From CADEEV01 sp964442185 (GTDB lineage Bacteria > Acidobacteriota > Vicinamibacteria > Fen-336), in the NCBI GenBank assembly GCA_964442185.1, contig CAYTWT010000291.1, forward strand, positions 1 through 16,276: a DNA stretch of 16,276 nucleotides, read 5' to 3'. A model generated the notes under the pieces. That model did not search any database. It was not told where the DNA came from and saw only the letters and a list, made by a program, of their open reading frames with translations. Both the position numbers and the translations under genes were made by a program. This document shows positions 1 to 7,449 of the stretch, piece by piece (position 1 is the first letter of the stretch; each line of letters starts with the position of its first letter).

Positions 1-52
1 TCCGCAGCCTAACACCCCCGCGCGTGGCTCGCCACGCAGACGCAGCGGGCGT

Positions 53-58
53 TACACT
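53..58 (+). promoter_or_regulatory. putative -10 element of the corA-like gene
   Basis: TACACT lies 11 nt upstream of the ATG at 70, in otherwise very GC-rich DNA. No convincing -35 box is visible at 16-18 nt spacing and there is no Shine-Dalgarno sequence. The assignment rests on position and on the recurrence of similar hexamers before other genes in the window. Confidence 0.3.
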
Positions 59-69
59 ACGCAGCGACC

Positions 70-984
70 ATGAAACAGGTCGTCGTCGAGGGCCCCCAGT
101 TCCAGTGGATCGACATCGTCGATCCGAGCCCCGAGGAACTCGGCGCGCTCAGCAGCGAGTACGGCATCCACCCGCTCGCCGTGCAGGACTGCCTGGATCC
201 CCGGCACCTGCCCAAGTACGAGCGGATTGGGCCGATCACGTTCGTGATCCTGCGCGCCTTCGACGAGAAGGCCTCCCCTGACGTGGACACCGTGCACAAG
301 CTCACCCGCAAGGTCGCGCTGTTCTTCAACGACCAGCTGCTTATCACCGTGCACCGGGCCGAGCAGCGCTTCCTGGAAGAGCTGATGGCCGAGGCCGGAA
401 GCGCGGCCTCCAAGGCGAAGGCGCGTTGCGAGCTGCAGGTGGTGGCGATCGCGAACGGCGTGATCGACACCTTCTGGAAGCCGCTCGACGACGCCGAGAC
501 CAGGATTGCCTCGATCGAAGAGCGCCAGGAGCGAGCCGGGCGCCAGGTCAGCTTCGTGCATGAGGCGTTTCATCTCAAGCGACGGGTCAACGCCATCCGC
601 TCCACCAGCCGCCACATTCTCGAAACCGTGAGGAAGCTCACGGCGGGCAGCGCGGCCAGCCTGCCGGGAGCGCCGCGCCTGAACGATCTTCGCGAGAACG
701 CCGAGAGCCTGTATTTCGCCACCGACGAGATCATCGAGGACGTCAACAGCCTGCTGAGCCTGACGTTCGCGGTCGCCGACCACGAGGCCAACCAGATCAC
801 CAAGGTGCTGACGATCTTTGCGGCGTTCTTCCTGCCGCTGACGTTCGTCGTCGGCGTCTACGGCATGAACTTCGACGCCATGCCCGAATTGCGCTGGCCG
901 TACGGCTACCCGCTGGTCCTGGTCGGGATGGCCGCGATCTGCGCCGGCATCTACGCCTGGTTCCGGCGCAAGGGCTGGATGTAG
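70..984 (+). CDS. corA: CorA family magnesium/divalent-cation transporter
   Basis: Inner-membrane channel of the CorA/2-TM-GxN superfamily, which imports Mg2+ or, in some members, moves Co2+, Ni2+ or Zn2+. The 304-residue length suits the family. Residues 1-240 form the acidic, helical cytoplasmic domain. The C-terminus has two membrane helices (about 245-263 and 278-296) with the signature YGMN at residues 264-267 in the loop between them, followed by a short basic tail (RRKGWM). The ATG at 70 is the only start giving a normal N-terminus; it lacks a clear ribosome binding site, and the TACACT element is 11 nt upstream. The gene is probably monocistronic: the next gene has its own -10-like element and strong RBS. 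The fold assignment is firm; the ion transported cannot be told from sequence. Confidence 0.95.
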   Translation: MKQVVVEGPQFQWIDIVDPSPEELGALSSEYGIHPLAVQDCLDPRHLPKYERIGPITFVILRAFDEKASPDVDTVHKLTRKVALFFNDQLLITVHRAEQRFLEELMAEAGSAASKAKARCELQVVAIANGVIDTFWKPLDDAETRIASIEERQERAGRQVSFVHEAFHLKRRVNAIRSTSRHILETVRKLTAGSAASLPGAPRLNDLRENAESLYFATDEIIEDVNSLLSLTFAVADHEANQITKVLTIFAAFFLPLTFVVGVYGMNFDAMPELRWPYGYPLVLVGMAAICAGIYAWFRRKGWM

Positions 985-1007
985 CGGCGGGCTGCCTGGC
1001 CAGGGTG

Positions 1008-1036
1008 TACGATGGGAAAGCGCGCCCTTAAGGAGG
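1008..1036 (+). promoter_or_regulatory. -10-like element and strong RBS of the lipoprotein operon
   Basis: TACGAT at 1008-1013 resembles a -10 hexamer, and AAGGAGG at 1030-1036 is a near-perfect Shine-Dalgarno sequence 8 nt before the ATG at 1045. This RBS fixes that ATG as the start rather than the in-frame ATG at 1012, which lies inside the -10-like element. No -35 box is evident. Confidence 0.5.
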
Positions 1037-1044
1037 CATTGCCT

Positions 1045-1596
1045 ATGAGCGACCCCAGGACAACGCCCGCCGTCGTGCTCCTCGCCGTGTGCGTAGCTGC
1101 TGCGTCGGCCTGTCAGAAACCCGCCCCCCAGCCGGCTCCGCAGGCCGCTCCGCCGGCTCAGCCGGCCCAGGCCGCTCCGCCCCCGCAAGCAGCTGCGCCC
1201 GTCGCCGCTCCTGCCGCCCCGGCGCCGGCGGCGCTGGGCAGCGCGCAGTACTCGGCGAACCCGCAGATCCGTTGCGACGTTCTCGAGGTCAAGCGCGTCA
1301 GCGGCAACGCGCTTCTGGTGCGGTGGCGAATCGTGCACACCGGCTTCGACCCACAAGTCAGCTACACCTTCGACTGGAAGGACATCTACTACATCGACCC
1401 GGCAGAGAACAAGAAGTACAGCCATTTGACCGACTCCGAAGGCGAGCGGATCCTCGATGCCAAGTGGGGCAGCCTGCGACCGGGCGACCAGTGGCTGAGC
1501 TGGGCCAAGTTCCCGGCACCCCCGACGACGTCGACCAAGATCAGCCTCAGCCTCGGCAACTTCGCCCCGTTCGAGGACGTGCCGGTCGCTCCGTGA
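1045..1596 (+). CDS. Pro/Ala-rich lipoprotein with a C-terminal beta-rich domain
   Basis: Envelope lipoprotein of unknown function, 183 aa from the ATG that follows a strong AAGGAGG. Residues 1-23 form a signal peptide ending in a lipobox-like ASAC, so the Cys should be lipidated. About 40 residues of Pro/Ala/Gln-rich low complexity follow, a flexible tether of the kind that reaches from a membrane into the periplasm. The remaining ~120 residues form a compact domain containing VRWRIVHTG, DWKDIYYIDPAE and AKFPAPPTTSTKI, probably a beta-sandwich. I recognise the domain only as a conserved hypothetical that accompanies OmpA-type genes. Its stop codon overlaps the GTG start of the OmpA-domain gene (GTGA), so the two are translationally coupled and probably act together in the envelope. 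Lipoprotein status is fairly sure; the function is unknown. Confidence 0.8.
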   Translation: MSDPRTTPAVVLLAVCVAAASACQKPAPQPAPQAAPPAQPAQAAPPPQAAAPVAAPAAPAPAALGSAQYSANPQIRCDVLEVKRVSGNALLVRWRIVHTGFDPQVSYTFDWKDIYYIDPAENKKYSHLTDSEGERILDAKWGSLRPGDQWLSWAKFPAPPTTSTKISLSLGNFAPFEDVPVAP

Positions 1597-2174
1597 GCCT
1601 GCACGCTCCTGTGGCCGCGGGTCTCCTGTTCCTGTTCGCGACCGGCGGCAAGTACAAGGCCGAAGACCCGGTCCCGCCCGGGGCCAGCGCCAAGGTCCTG
1701 CCCGTGTCCGGCAAGGTGTTGGAGTTGCGCGGGCTCGCGTCGGGTGTGGCCGGCAAGGTCTCGGCCGTCGAGGCGGCCCTCAAGGACCTGGGCGCCAAGG
1801 TCACGGAGCTGGAGATCCGAATCGAGTTGTCCGCCGACGTGCTCTTCGATTTCGACAAGGCGGACCTCCGCGCCGAGGCGACGCCCGCGCTCGAGAAGGT
1901 GGTCGCGGTGGTTGGCGCCTATCCCACGGCCGTCGCCAGCATCGAGGGCCACACCGACAGCAAGGGCGACGACCGCTACAACCAGGAGCTGTCCGAGCGG
2001 CGCGCGGCTTCGGTGCGAAGCTGGCTGCTCGGCCACGGCGCCCACAACCCGATGACGACTCGCGGCTGGGGAGAGACTAGGCCTGTGGTCCCCAACGCCA
2101 AGCCCGGCGGCGGCGATGATCCGGACGGGCGACAGAAGAACAGACGCGTCGAGATCACGCTCAAGAAGGGCTGA
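1593..2174 (+). CDS. OmpA-domain (peptidoglycan-binding) protein
   Basis: 193 aa if translation begins at the GTG overlapping the upstream stop. The C-terminal ~120 residues are a clear OmpA/MotB C-like domain that binds the diaminopimelate side chain of peptidoglycan: VLFDFDKADLR, IEGHTDSKG, LSERRAASVRSWL, RGWGE and NRRVEI are all present, including the Asp of HTDS and the second Arg of NRR that contact the ligand. The N-terminus has a hydrophobic stretch (AAGLLFLFATGG) that could be a weak signal peptide but lacks the usual positive charges. A linker with coiled-coil character (about 45-80) follows. The reading frame is open further upstream inside the lipoprotein gene, but that part is a shadow. 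The protein probably links the lipoprotein partner to the cell wall. Domain call strong; start and export route moderate. Confidence 0.87.
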   Translation: MSLHAPVAAGLLFLFATGGKYKAEDPVPPGASAKVLPVSGKVLELRGLASGVAGKVSAVEAALKDLGAKVTELEIRIELSADVLFDFDKADLRAEATPALEKVVAVVGAYPTAVASIEGHTDSKGDDRYNQELSERRAASVRSWLLGHGAHNPMTTRGWGETRPVVPNAKPGGGDDPDGRQKNRRVEITLKKG

Positions 2175-2184
2175 GCGCGATCCC

Positions 2185-2421
2185 ATGAGCCTTCCCGAGC
2201 GCATCGCCACCGTGCTCGCGCCGCATCTGGGCGAACAGTCGGCCGACGCCACCGCCCGCCACGTCTGCGCCAAGTACGGGTTGGACGACAACGCGTCTGC
2301 CGGGCAAATCGAGCAGGTCGTTGAATTCCTGCGCCGGGGCCTCGTCGTCTACGTCGGCGCCGACAAGGCGAAGGACGTGGCGGCCGAGTGTGCGAGGCTG
2401 GCGGCGTCCGAGGGCGCGTAG
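2185..2421 (+). CDS. small protein of unknown function (78 aa)
   Basis: Begins at an ATG 10 nt after the OmpA gene stop, so it is probably the third gene of that operon. The 78-residue product is predicted all-helical and mildly acidic, with no signal peptide or membrane segment and a single Cys (HVCAKYG). It contains LPERIATVLAPHLG, CAKYGLD and VEFLRRGLVVYVGADKA. I do not recognise a named family. The frame is open further upstream into the OmpA gene, but ATG 2185 is the only start that avoids deep overlap. GC-rich third positions support a real gene. Confidence 0.6.
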   Translation: MSLPERIATVLAPHLGEQSADATARHVCAKYGLDDNASAGQIEQVVEFLRRGLVVYVGADKAKDVAAECARLAASEGA

Positions 2422-2480
2422 ACGCGGACACCCCAACTGCGGATAGCGGCTGCTCTGGCGCAATCCTGGACCTGCTGAGA

Positions 2481-3788
2481 ATGCTGGTCTCCTCGCCCGC
2501 AGGGCCCACCGGGATCCGCTGGCGCGTGCTGGCACTGGTATGCGCGTCGAGCTTCGTGGCCTACCTGCTGCGCACGAACATGTCCGTGGCCGGCGAGCGG
2601 ATGCTGGGCGACTTGGGGCTCACGCAAGTGCAGCTCGGCGTGGTGCTGGCAGCCTTCGCCTGGAGCTACGCGGCGTTTCAGTTTCCCGGCGGTCTCTGGG
2701 GCGAGCGGGTTGGAGCGCGTCGCGCACTCACGCTCCTCGCGCTGTCTTGGGGCGCCTGCAATCTGCTCATCGGGCTGGTGCCCGGGCGCGAGCTGGCTTC
2801 ACCGCTGCTCATGATGAGCGTGCTGATTGCGCTGCGCGCCCTGATGGGGGCCGCGCAGGCGCCGCTCTTCCCGGTGACGGGCGGTGCGATGACCTGCAAC
2901 TGGTTTCCCGTCACGGGCTGGGCGTTCCCCAGCGGCTTGAGCAACGCCGGCCTCGCCCTTGGCGCAGCCGCAACCGGTCCGCTGATCGCCTGGCTGATGC
3001 TCGGCTTTGGCTGGCGAGAGTCCTTCGTGATCACGGCGCCGCTGGCGTTCCTGCTGGCGGCGCTGTGGTGGTGGTACGTGCGCGACACGCCGGCAGAGCA
3101 TCCGCTCGTGGGTCGCGCGGAGTTGGCGCTCATCGACCGCGATCGCCCCGCGACGTTCACGGCGCCGACAGCGCCCGGGGTATGGAAGCGCCTGCTGAGA
3201 GATCCGCAGATCGGGCTGCTTTCGGCAAGCTACTTCTGCAGCAACTACGTCTTCTACTTCTTCTTCAACTGGTTGTTCATCTACCTGGTGGACAACCGCG
3301 GCTTCAAGGTCCTGGAGAGCGGCTACTACGCGTCGGCGCCATGGATCGCCGGCGCCATTGGCGCTCTTCTGGGCGGCATCCTGTGCGACCGGATCTCCGT
3401 GCGACTGGGGAAGCGGCACGGACATCGATGGGTGGCGATGAGCGGCCTTTCGCTCGCGGGCGGGCTGCTCGTGGCCGCCGCCGTGGCGCCAGCGCCGCTC
3501 GTGGCCATCCTGCTGCTGTCACTGTGCCTGGGCTTTCAGCAGATGACGGAAGCGGCGTTCTGGTCCGCGGCGATCTCAGTGTCCGGAAGGCATTCGGCGT
3601 CGGCATCGGGCGTGATGAACACCGGCGGGAATGTCGTCGGCGGGGTAGGGGCGTTGCTCGTCCCATTGACGGTGCGCGCGTTCGGATGGCCTGCGGCACT
3701 CGCTACCGGTGCGGCCTTTGCAATGCTGGGCGCACTGCTGTGGCGCTGGATTCGCGCTGACCGCGAGTTTCCGCCCGCGCCGCTCTGA
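2481..3788 (+). CDS. MFS transporter, anion:cation symporter-like
   Basis: Integral inner-membrane secondary transporter of the major facilitator superfamily, 435 aa with about twelve hydrophobic segments in two halves separated by a cytoplasmic loop near residues 200-235. The first loop carries a motif-A variant (GGLWGERVGARRALT) and the N-terminus reads LRTNMSVAGERML, both reminiscent of the ACS family (hexuronate, phthalate and other organic-anion importers). Helix 7 is aromatic-rich (NYVFYFFFNWLFIYLV). The frame is open from 2388, but that start overlaps the upstream gene and adds a hydrophilic tail, so the ATG at 2481, just before the first helix, is preferred; no good RBS is seen. It lies 55 nt upstream of the M24-fold gene and may feed its substrate. 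Fold certain; substrate unknown. Confidence 0.88.
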   Translation: MLVSSPAGPTGIRWRVLALVCASSFVAYLLRTNMSVAGERMLGDLGLTQVQLGVVLAAFAWSYAAFQFPGGLWGERVGARRALTLLALSWGACNLLIGLVPGRELASPLLMMSVLIALRALMGAAQAPLFPVTGGAMTCNWFPVTGWAFPSGLSNAGLALGAAATGPLIAWLMLGFGWRESFVITAPLAFLLAALWWWYVRDTPAEHPLVGRAELALIDRDRPATFTAPTAPGVWKRLLRDPQIGLLSASYFCSNYVFYFFFNWLFIYLVDNRGFKVLESGYYASAPWIAGAIGALLGGILCDRISVRLGKRHGHRWVAMSGLSLAGGLLVAAAVAPAPLVAILLLSLCLGFQQMTEAAFWSAAISVSGRHSASASGVMNTGGNVVGGVGALLVPLTVRAFGWPAALATGAAFAMLGALLWRWIRADREFPPAPL

Positions 3789-3843
3789 TGCCCGGCCCGG
3801 TCGAGGATTCCTCGCGCAAGGAGATGTTAGAGTCCGCCATACG

Positions 3844-5013
3844 ATGCAGAGCTGTGTCGATCCGGCGCGCCTGCGGAGCGGGCGGCTTGCGCGGCTGCAG
3901 GCCACGATGAGCGAGCAGGGCCTCGAGGCCTGCCTGCTGTTCAACGACCCGAACCTCCGTTACGCGACCGGCGCCTCGGCGATGCCGATCTGGAGCAACA
4001 CGACGTTCGTCCGCTGCGCCCTGGTCCCGGCCGCGGGGCGGCCCATCCTGTTCGAGCACCCGAACTCGATGCACCTGTTCCGCGGCATCGAGGCCGACGT
4101 GCGGCCGATGCACGCCTGGGAGTTCTACGACGACACGGCGGCCCACGCGGCGACTTTCGCGAAGGAGACGGTCGCCGCGCTGCGCGAGCTCGGCGTCTCC
4201 TCGAACCGGCTTGCCGTGGATCGGCTGGGAACGCCAGGCTTCCTCGCCCTGGAGCGCGAAGGGATCGCGATCGTCGACTCCGCGCCGGTCACGACCTTGG
4301 CCCGCGAGATCAAGACGCCCGAGGAGATCGCCCTGCTCGAGTGGAACGGCGGGATCCTGATGGAGATGCTGGCGAACTTCGAGAGCGCCCTGGTGCCCGG
4401 GGTCCGCGAGCGCGAGCTGCTGGCCGTCCTCGCGGACACCCTGCTGCGGCAGGGAGGCGAGCACCTCGCCACCAGCACCGTCTGCTCCGGGCCGAACACC
4501 AACCCCTGGCGCGCCGAGGCAACCGCGCGCGCCGTCGAGCCCGGCGAGCTGGTCTACGTCGACACCGACGCCGTCGGCGTCGAGGGTTACTTCTTCTGCG
4601 TGTCGCGCACGTTCCTGTGCGGGGGAGGCGCCCCGAGCGCTGCCCAGCGCGAGGTCTATCGCGCCGCGCACGACTGGCTGCTCGCGCTGCGGGAGATGGT
4701 CCGGCCCGGTGTCAGCTGCTGCGAGCTCGCCGAGAACGCGCCGCGCCTTCCCGCGAAGTTCATGCCCCAGCGTTACGAGGTCATGATCCACAGCATCGGC
4801 CTGGAGGAGGAAAGCCCGAGCGTCGCCTACCCGGGCGACTCGCAGCCGAACGGCGATCGTGTCCTGCAGGAGAACATGGCCCTCGTCGTGGAGTTGTACT
4901 GCGGCGAAGTCGGCGGGAGCGACGGCGTCAAGCTCGGTGACCAGGTGCTGGTCACGTCCAAGGGCGTGAGAGTGCTGGTGCCGTACCCATGGTGCGACGC
5001 CTTGCTCCGATGA
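3844..5013 (+). CDS. M24-fold protein (Xaa-Pro peptidase/DddP-like) with altered metal site
   Basis: 389-aa cytosolic protein of the pita-bread M24 fold: a creatinase-type N-terminal domain (about 1-140, with CLLFNDPNLRYATG) and a C-terminal domain (about 150-389). M24 metallopeptidases use five ligands (Asp, Asp, His, Glu, Glu). Here Asp240 (in VDTDAVG), His316 (HSIGLEEESPS) and Glu350 (VVELYCGE) are present. The second Asp is Cys252 (FFCVSRTF) and the last Glu is Gly365 (VKLGDQVLVT). The DTD at 240-242 recalls the extra Asp of DddP, the M24-family DMSP lyase, but two ligands known there are also missing. Either the protein has a modified metal centre or it is not a metalloenzyme; dipeptidase activity should not be assumed. 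TAGAGT at 3828-3833 may be a -10. The stop overlaps the next start (ATGA). The start follows a -10-like element rather than a good RBS. Confidence 0.85.
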   Translation: MQSCVDPARLRSGRLARLQATMSEQGLEACLLFNDPNLRYATGASAMPIWSNTTFVRCALVPAAGRPILFEHPNSMHLFRGIEADVRPMHAWEFYDDTAAHAATFAKETVAALRELGVSSNRLAVDRLGTPGFLALEREGIAIVDSAPVTTLAREIKTPEEIALLEWNGGILMEMLANFESALVPGVRERELLAVLADTLLRQGGEHLATSTVCSGPNTNPWRAEATARAVEPGELVYVDTDAVGVEGYFFCVSRTFLCGGGAPSAAQREVYRAAHDWLLALREMVRPGVSCCELAENAPRLPAKFMPQRYEVMIHSIGLEEESPSVAYPGDSQPNGDRVLQENMALVVELYCGEVGGSDGVKLGDQVLVTSKGVRVLVPYPWCDALLR

Positions 5014-6539
5014 GCCTCCGCGAAGCCATGCAATCGGCACGTCGAGATCGCTCGGGCCTGGTCGGATTGGCGCTGCTCGCGCTCACGCCCGCGGCGAGCT
5101 CCGGCCTGGCGGGCCAGCAGCCGCCAGCTTCGGAGCCGGCGAGCGCCCTCTTCGACCCGCGGCGCCCGCCCGCGCGCGAGCTCGAGACACGCGTCCCGGA
5201 CGCCTTCACGCTCGCAGCCGTCGGCGACCTGATCACCACCCGTCCGCTCGCACAGACGCTCCCGGCCGACCCGGAGTTCGCGGCCATCGTGCGCCTGCTT
5301 CGGGACGCCGACGCTGCCTACGGCAATTTCGAAACGACGGCGATCGACCTCGAGCGCTTCGCGGGGCAGTCGTACCCGGGACGCGACGATTGGCCGCTCG
5401 CCGCCCCGCCCAGCGTCGCCGCGGACATCCGCGCGCTCGGCTTCGACCTCGTCTCCCGCGCCAACAACCACGCGATGGACTACGGCATCGAGGGGATGCG
5501 CGAGACCAGCCGCTGGCTCGATGCAGCCGGCGTGGTCTACGCCGGAATCGGCGAGAGCCGCGGCGCGGCCCGGGCGGCCCGGTACCTCGAAACGCCTGCC
5601 TCCCGGATCGGCCTGGTCTCGCTGGCCTCGACGTATCGGGACTACGGGGACGCGCTGCCGCAGCGCGGCCGGGCGCCCGGGCGGCCCGGGATAAGCGCGC
5701 TGCGCACGACCAAGACCGTCGTCGTCACACCCGAGATGCTGGGGCAGATGCGCGCCCTCAAGCAGGCTATCGACGCCCCGGGCAAATCCTGCGAGATCTC
5801 GGAGCGCGAGGCTGAGCGGCGCCGGCAGGCGGCCGAGAAGGCCTCCGAAGAGCTGACGCTGTTCGAGACGCGCTTCCGGGCCGGCGCGCGGCCCGCGCTG
5901 CATTACGAGATGAACCCGCTCGATCTCGAGGAGATTCTGCACAGCGTGCGCCTGGGCAAGCAACACTCCGATCTGCTCGTCGCCACCATCCACTCCCACG
6001 AAACGGGCCTCGGCTGCGAGGAACCGGGCGACTTTCTGCCGATCCTCGCTCGTGCCGCGATCGATGCGGGCGCCGGTGTGTTCATCGGCACGGGCGAACA
6101 CCGTCTGATGCCCATCGAGATCTACAAGGGCCGGCCGATCTTCTACGGCCTCGCGAATTTCCTCTGGAGCGACATGCAGGAGGCGCTGCCGGCGGACCTC
6201 TACGAGGAGCATCGCGAGGTCCTCGAGAAGGCGTTCGGCAGCGGCGCCAGGCCCACCGACGCCGACCTGAATGCGGCGATGAACGCGACGTGGTTCGACG
6301 ACGAGCGGGTTTTCCAGACGGTCGTGGCCGTCTGCCGTTGGGAACGGGGCAAGCTCGCCGAGGTGCGGCTCCAGCCCGTGGATCTCGGCTACGGGCTCCC
6401 CTTGACGAAGAGCGGCACGCCCCGCCTCGCACCGCCCGCCATGGCCCGCTCCATCTTGGAGCGGCTCCAGCGCATCTCCAGGCCTTACGGAACGACCATC
6501 GAGATCGAAGGCAGCGTCGGCGTGATAAGGGTCCCCTGA
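5010..6539 (+). CDS. CapA-family (PGA capsule-type) exported metallophosphatase-fold protein
   Basis: 509 aa from the ATG that overlaps the upstream stop by 4 nt; an in-frame ATG at 4989 would only lengthen the overlap. Residues 1-38 look like a Sec signal peptide (RRDR, then LVGLALLALTPAASSGLA), so it is probably periplasmic. The CapA domain has the metal-site motifs in order: VGDL with Asp73, NFET with Asn106/Glu108, RANNHAMDYG with Asn153/His154, IHSHE with His328/His330, and GTGEH with His364, followed by IEIYKGRPIFYGLANF. CapA/PgsA proteins are linked to poly-gamma-glutamate capsule synthesis, but many relatives stand away from pgsBC, as here, and have no known substrate. An insertion at about 235-300 is charged and helical and carries Cys257. 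It belongs to the same tight unit as the M24 and PEP-mutase-like genes. Family sure; substrate unknown. Confidence 0.88.
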   Translation: MSLREAMQSARRDRSGLVGLALLALTPAASSGLAGQQPPASEPASALFDPRRPPARELETRVPDAFTLAAVGDLITTRPLAQTLPADPEFAAIVRLLRDADAAYGNFETTAIDLERFAGQSYPGRDDWPLAAPPSVAADIRALGFDLVSRANNHAMDYGIEGMRETSRWLDAAGVVYAGIGESRGAARAARYLETPASRIGLVSLASTYRDYGDALPQRGRAPGRPGISALRTTKTVVVTPEMLGQMRALKQAIDAPGKSCEISEREAERRRQAAEKASEELTLFETRFRAGARPALHYEMNPLDLEEILHSVRLGKQHSDLLVATIHSHETGLGCEEPGDFLPILARAAIDAGAGVFIGTGEHRLMPIEIYKGRPIFYGLANFLWSDMQEALPADLYEEHREVLEKAFGSGARPTDADLNAAMNATWFDDERVFQTVVAVCRWERGKLAEVRLQPVDLGYGLPLTKSGTPRLAPPAMARSILERLQRISRPYGTTIEIEGSVGVIRVP

Positions 6540-6543
6540 GGCC

Positions 6544-7386
6544 ATGACCGATTTCGCCCCGCGCCGCGCCGCCTTCAAGCGACTTCACGAACACGGATGC
6601 TTCGTGATTCCGAACCCGTGGGACATCGGCACGGCACGTTACCTGCAGCACTTGGGCTTCAAGGCCCTGGCCACGACCAGCTCCGGCTTTTCCTTCTCCC
6701 GCGGCCTTCCAGACGGGGATGGCTCCGTGTCGCTGGCCACCGCCCTTGGTCACATCGCCGAGATCGTCGCGGCCACCGAGCTGCCGGTCAACGCCGACTT
6801 CGAGTCGGGCTATGCGCGTGATCCCAAGGGTGTGTCGGACAGCGTGAGGCTGTGCGTAGAGACGGGCGTTGCCGGCCTCTCCATCGAGGACTCCACCGGC
6901 GATCCGGGCCAGCCGCTCTACGAGCTTGCCGTCGCCGTCGAGCGCGTAGCTGCGGCGCGAGCGGCCATCGACGCCTCGGGCGCCGATGTCCTGCTCACTG
7001 CCCGAGCCGAATGCTTTCTTGTGGGCAACGAGAAGCCGCTCGACGAGTCGATCCGCCGCTTGCGGGCCTACGCCGCGGCTGGCGCCGACGTGCTCTACGC
7101 GCCGGGTCCGCGCGAGCCTGCCGACATCCAGGCGATCGTCGCCGCAGCGGCGCCGAAGCCGGTAAACGTCCTGATGGGCGCGCACACCGGCCTCACGCTC
7201 TCCGAGCTTGCCGCGATGGGGGTTCGCCGCGTCAGTGTCGGCTCCTCGCTCTCGCGTGCCGCCTGGACCGGTTTCATCCGGGCGGCGAAGGGGATTGCAG
7301 ACGACGGCCGCTTCGCGGGCTTCGAAGACCTCGTTCCCTACGACGAGCTGAACGCCTTCTTTCGCGAGGACGCCAAGCGTCGCTAG
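6544..7386 (+). CDS. isocitrate lyase/PEP mutase superfamily enzyme
   Basis: 280-aa cytosolic TIM-barrel enzyme of the ICL/PEPM superfamily, which makes or breaks C-C or P-C bonds next to a carboxylate with a Mg2+-enolate intermediate. Recognisable elements are NPWDIGTAR near the N-terminus, TTSSGFSFSRG, the metal-site strand NADFESGYA (Asp85, Glu87), SIEDS (Glu115, Asp116) and ARAECFL (Arg154, Glu156). The KKCGH-type catalytic loop of isocitrate and methylisocitrate lyases is absent; the segment after SIEDS goes straight to DPGQPLYE, as in the large group of uncharacterised relatives. It is therefore not PrpB or AceA. It starts 4 nt after the CapA-like stop and is last in the unit. Plausible activities are 2-oxoacid or oxaloacetate C-C cleavage; phosphonate chemistry is less likely without partner genes. 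Confidence 0.88.
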   Translation: MTDFAPRRAAFKRLHEHGCFVIPNPWDIGTARYLQHLGFKALATTSSGFSFSRGLPDGDGSVSLATALGHIAEIVAATELPVNADFESGYARDPKGVSDSVRLCVETGVAGLSIEDSTGDPGQPLYELAVAVERVAAARAAIDASGADVLLTARAECFLVGNEKPLDESIRRLRAYAAAGADVLYAPGPREPADIQAIVAAAAPKPVNVLMGAHTGLTLSELAAMGVRRVSVGSSLSRAAWTGFIRAAKGIADDGRFAGFEDLVPYDELNAFFREDAKRR

Positions 7387-7402
7387 CGGGAGCCGCCCGG
7401 TT

Positions 7403-7432
7403 TTGACGTGAGACCGCGGCCGCGGATACCAT
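7403..7432 (+). promoter_or_regulatory. sigma-70-like promoter of the kinase gene
   Basis: TTGACG at 7403-7408 and TACCAT at 7427-7432 are separated by 18 nt, and the ATG at 7450 lies 17 nt after the -10. This is the only place in the window where both a good -35 and a plausible -10 are visible. It rules out the in-frame GTG at 7408 as a likely start, because that codon overlaps the -35 box. Confidence 0.5.
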
Positions 7433-7449
7433 CCCCGGCGAACGCAACG

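Noticed and set aside
52..1425. 457-aa minus-strand frame over the corA-like gene
   Set aside because: It opposes a well-supported transporter gene and shows no motifs, so it is a GC-rich shadow frame.
1089..1592. N-terminal extension of the OmpA-domain protein
   Set aside because: This part is the shadow frame of the lipoprotein gene (Arg/Pro/Ser-rich), and a GTG at 1593 gives the common stop-start overlap.
2388..2480. N-terminal extension of the MFS transporter from the upstream ATG
   Set aside because: It overlaps the 78-aa gene and would add a hydrophilic tail not expected in the family; the ATG at 2481 directly precedes the first helix.
4827..6578. 583-aa minus-strand frame over the CapA-like gene
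   Set aside because: It is antisense to a gene with all CapA metal-site motifs. Its own product has no domain or membrane pattern.
7387..7404. CGGG-CCCG hairpin followed by TTTT, a possible terminator after the PEPM-like gene
   Set aside because: The stem is only 4-5 bp, and the T-run is part of the TTGACG -35 box, so the evidence for termination is too weak.
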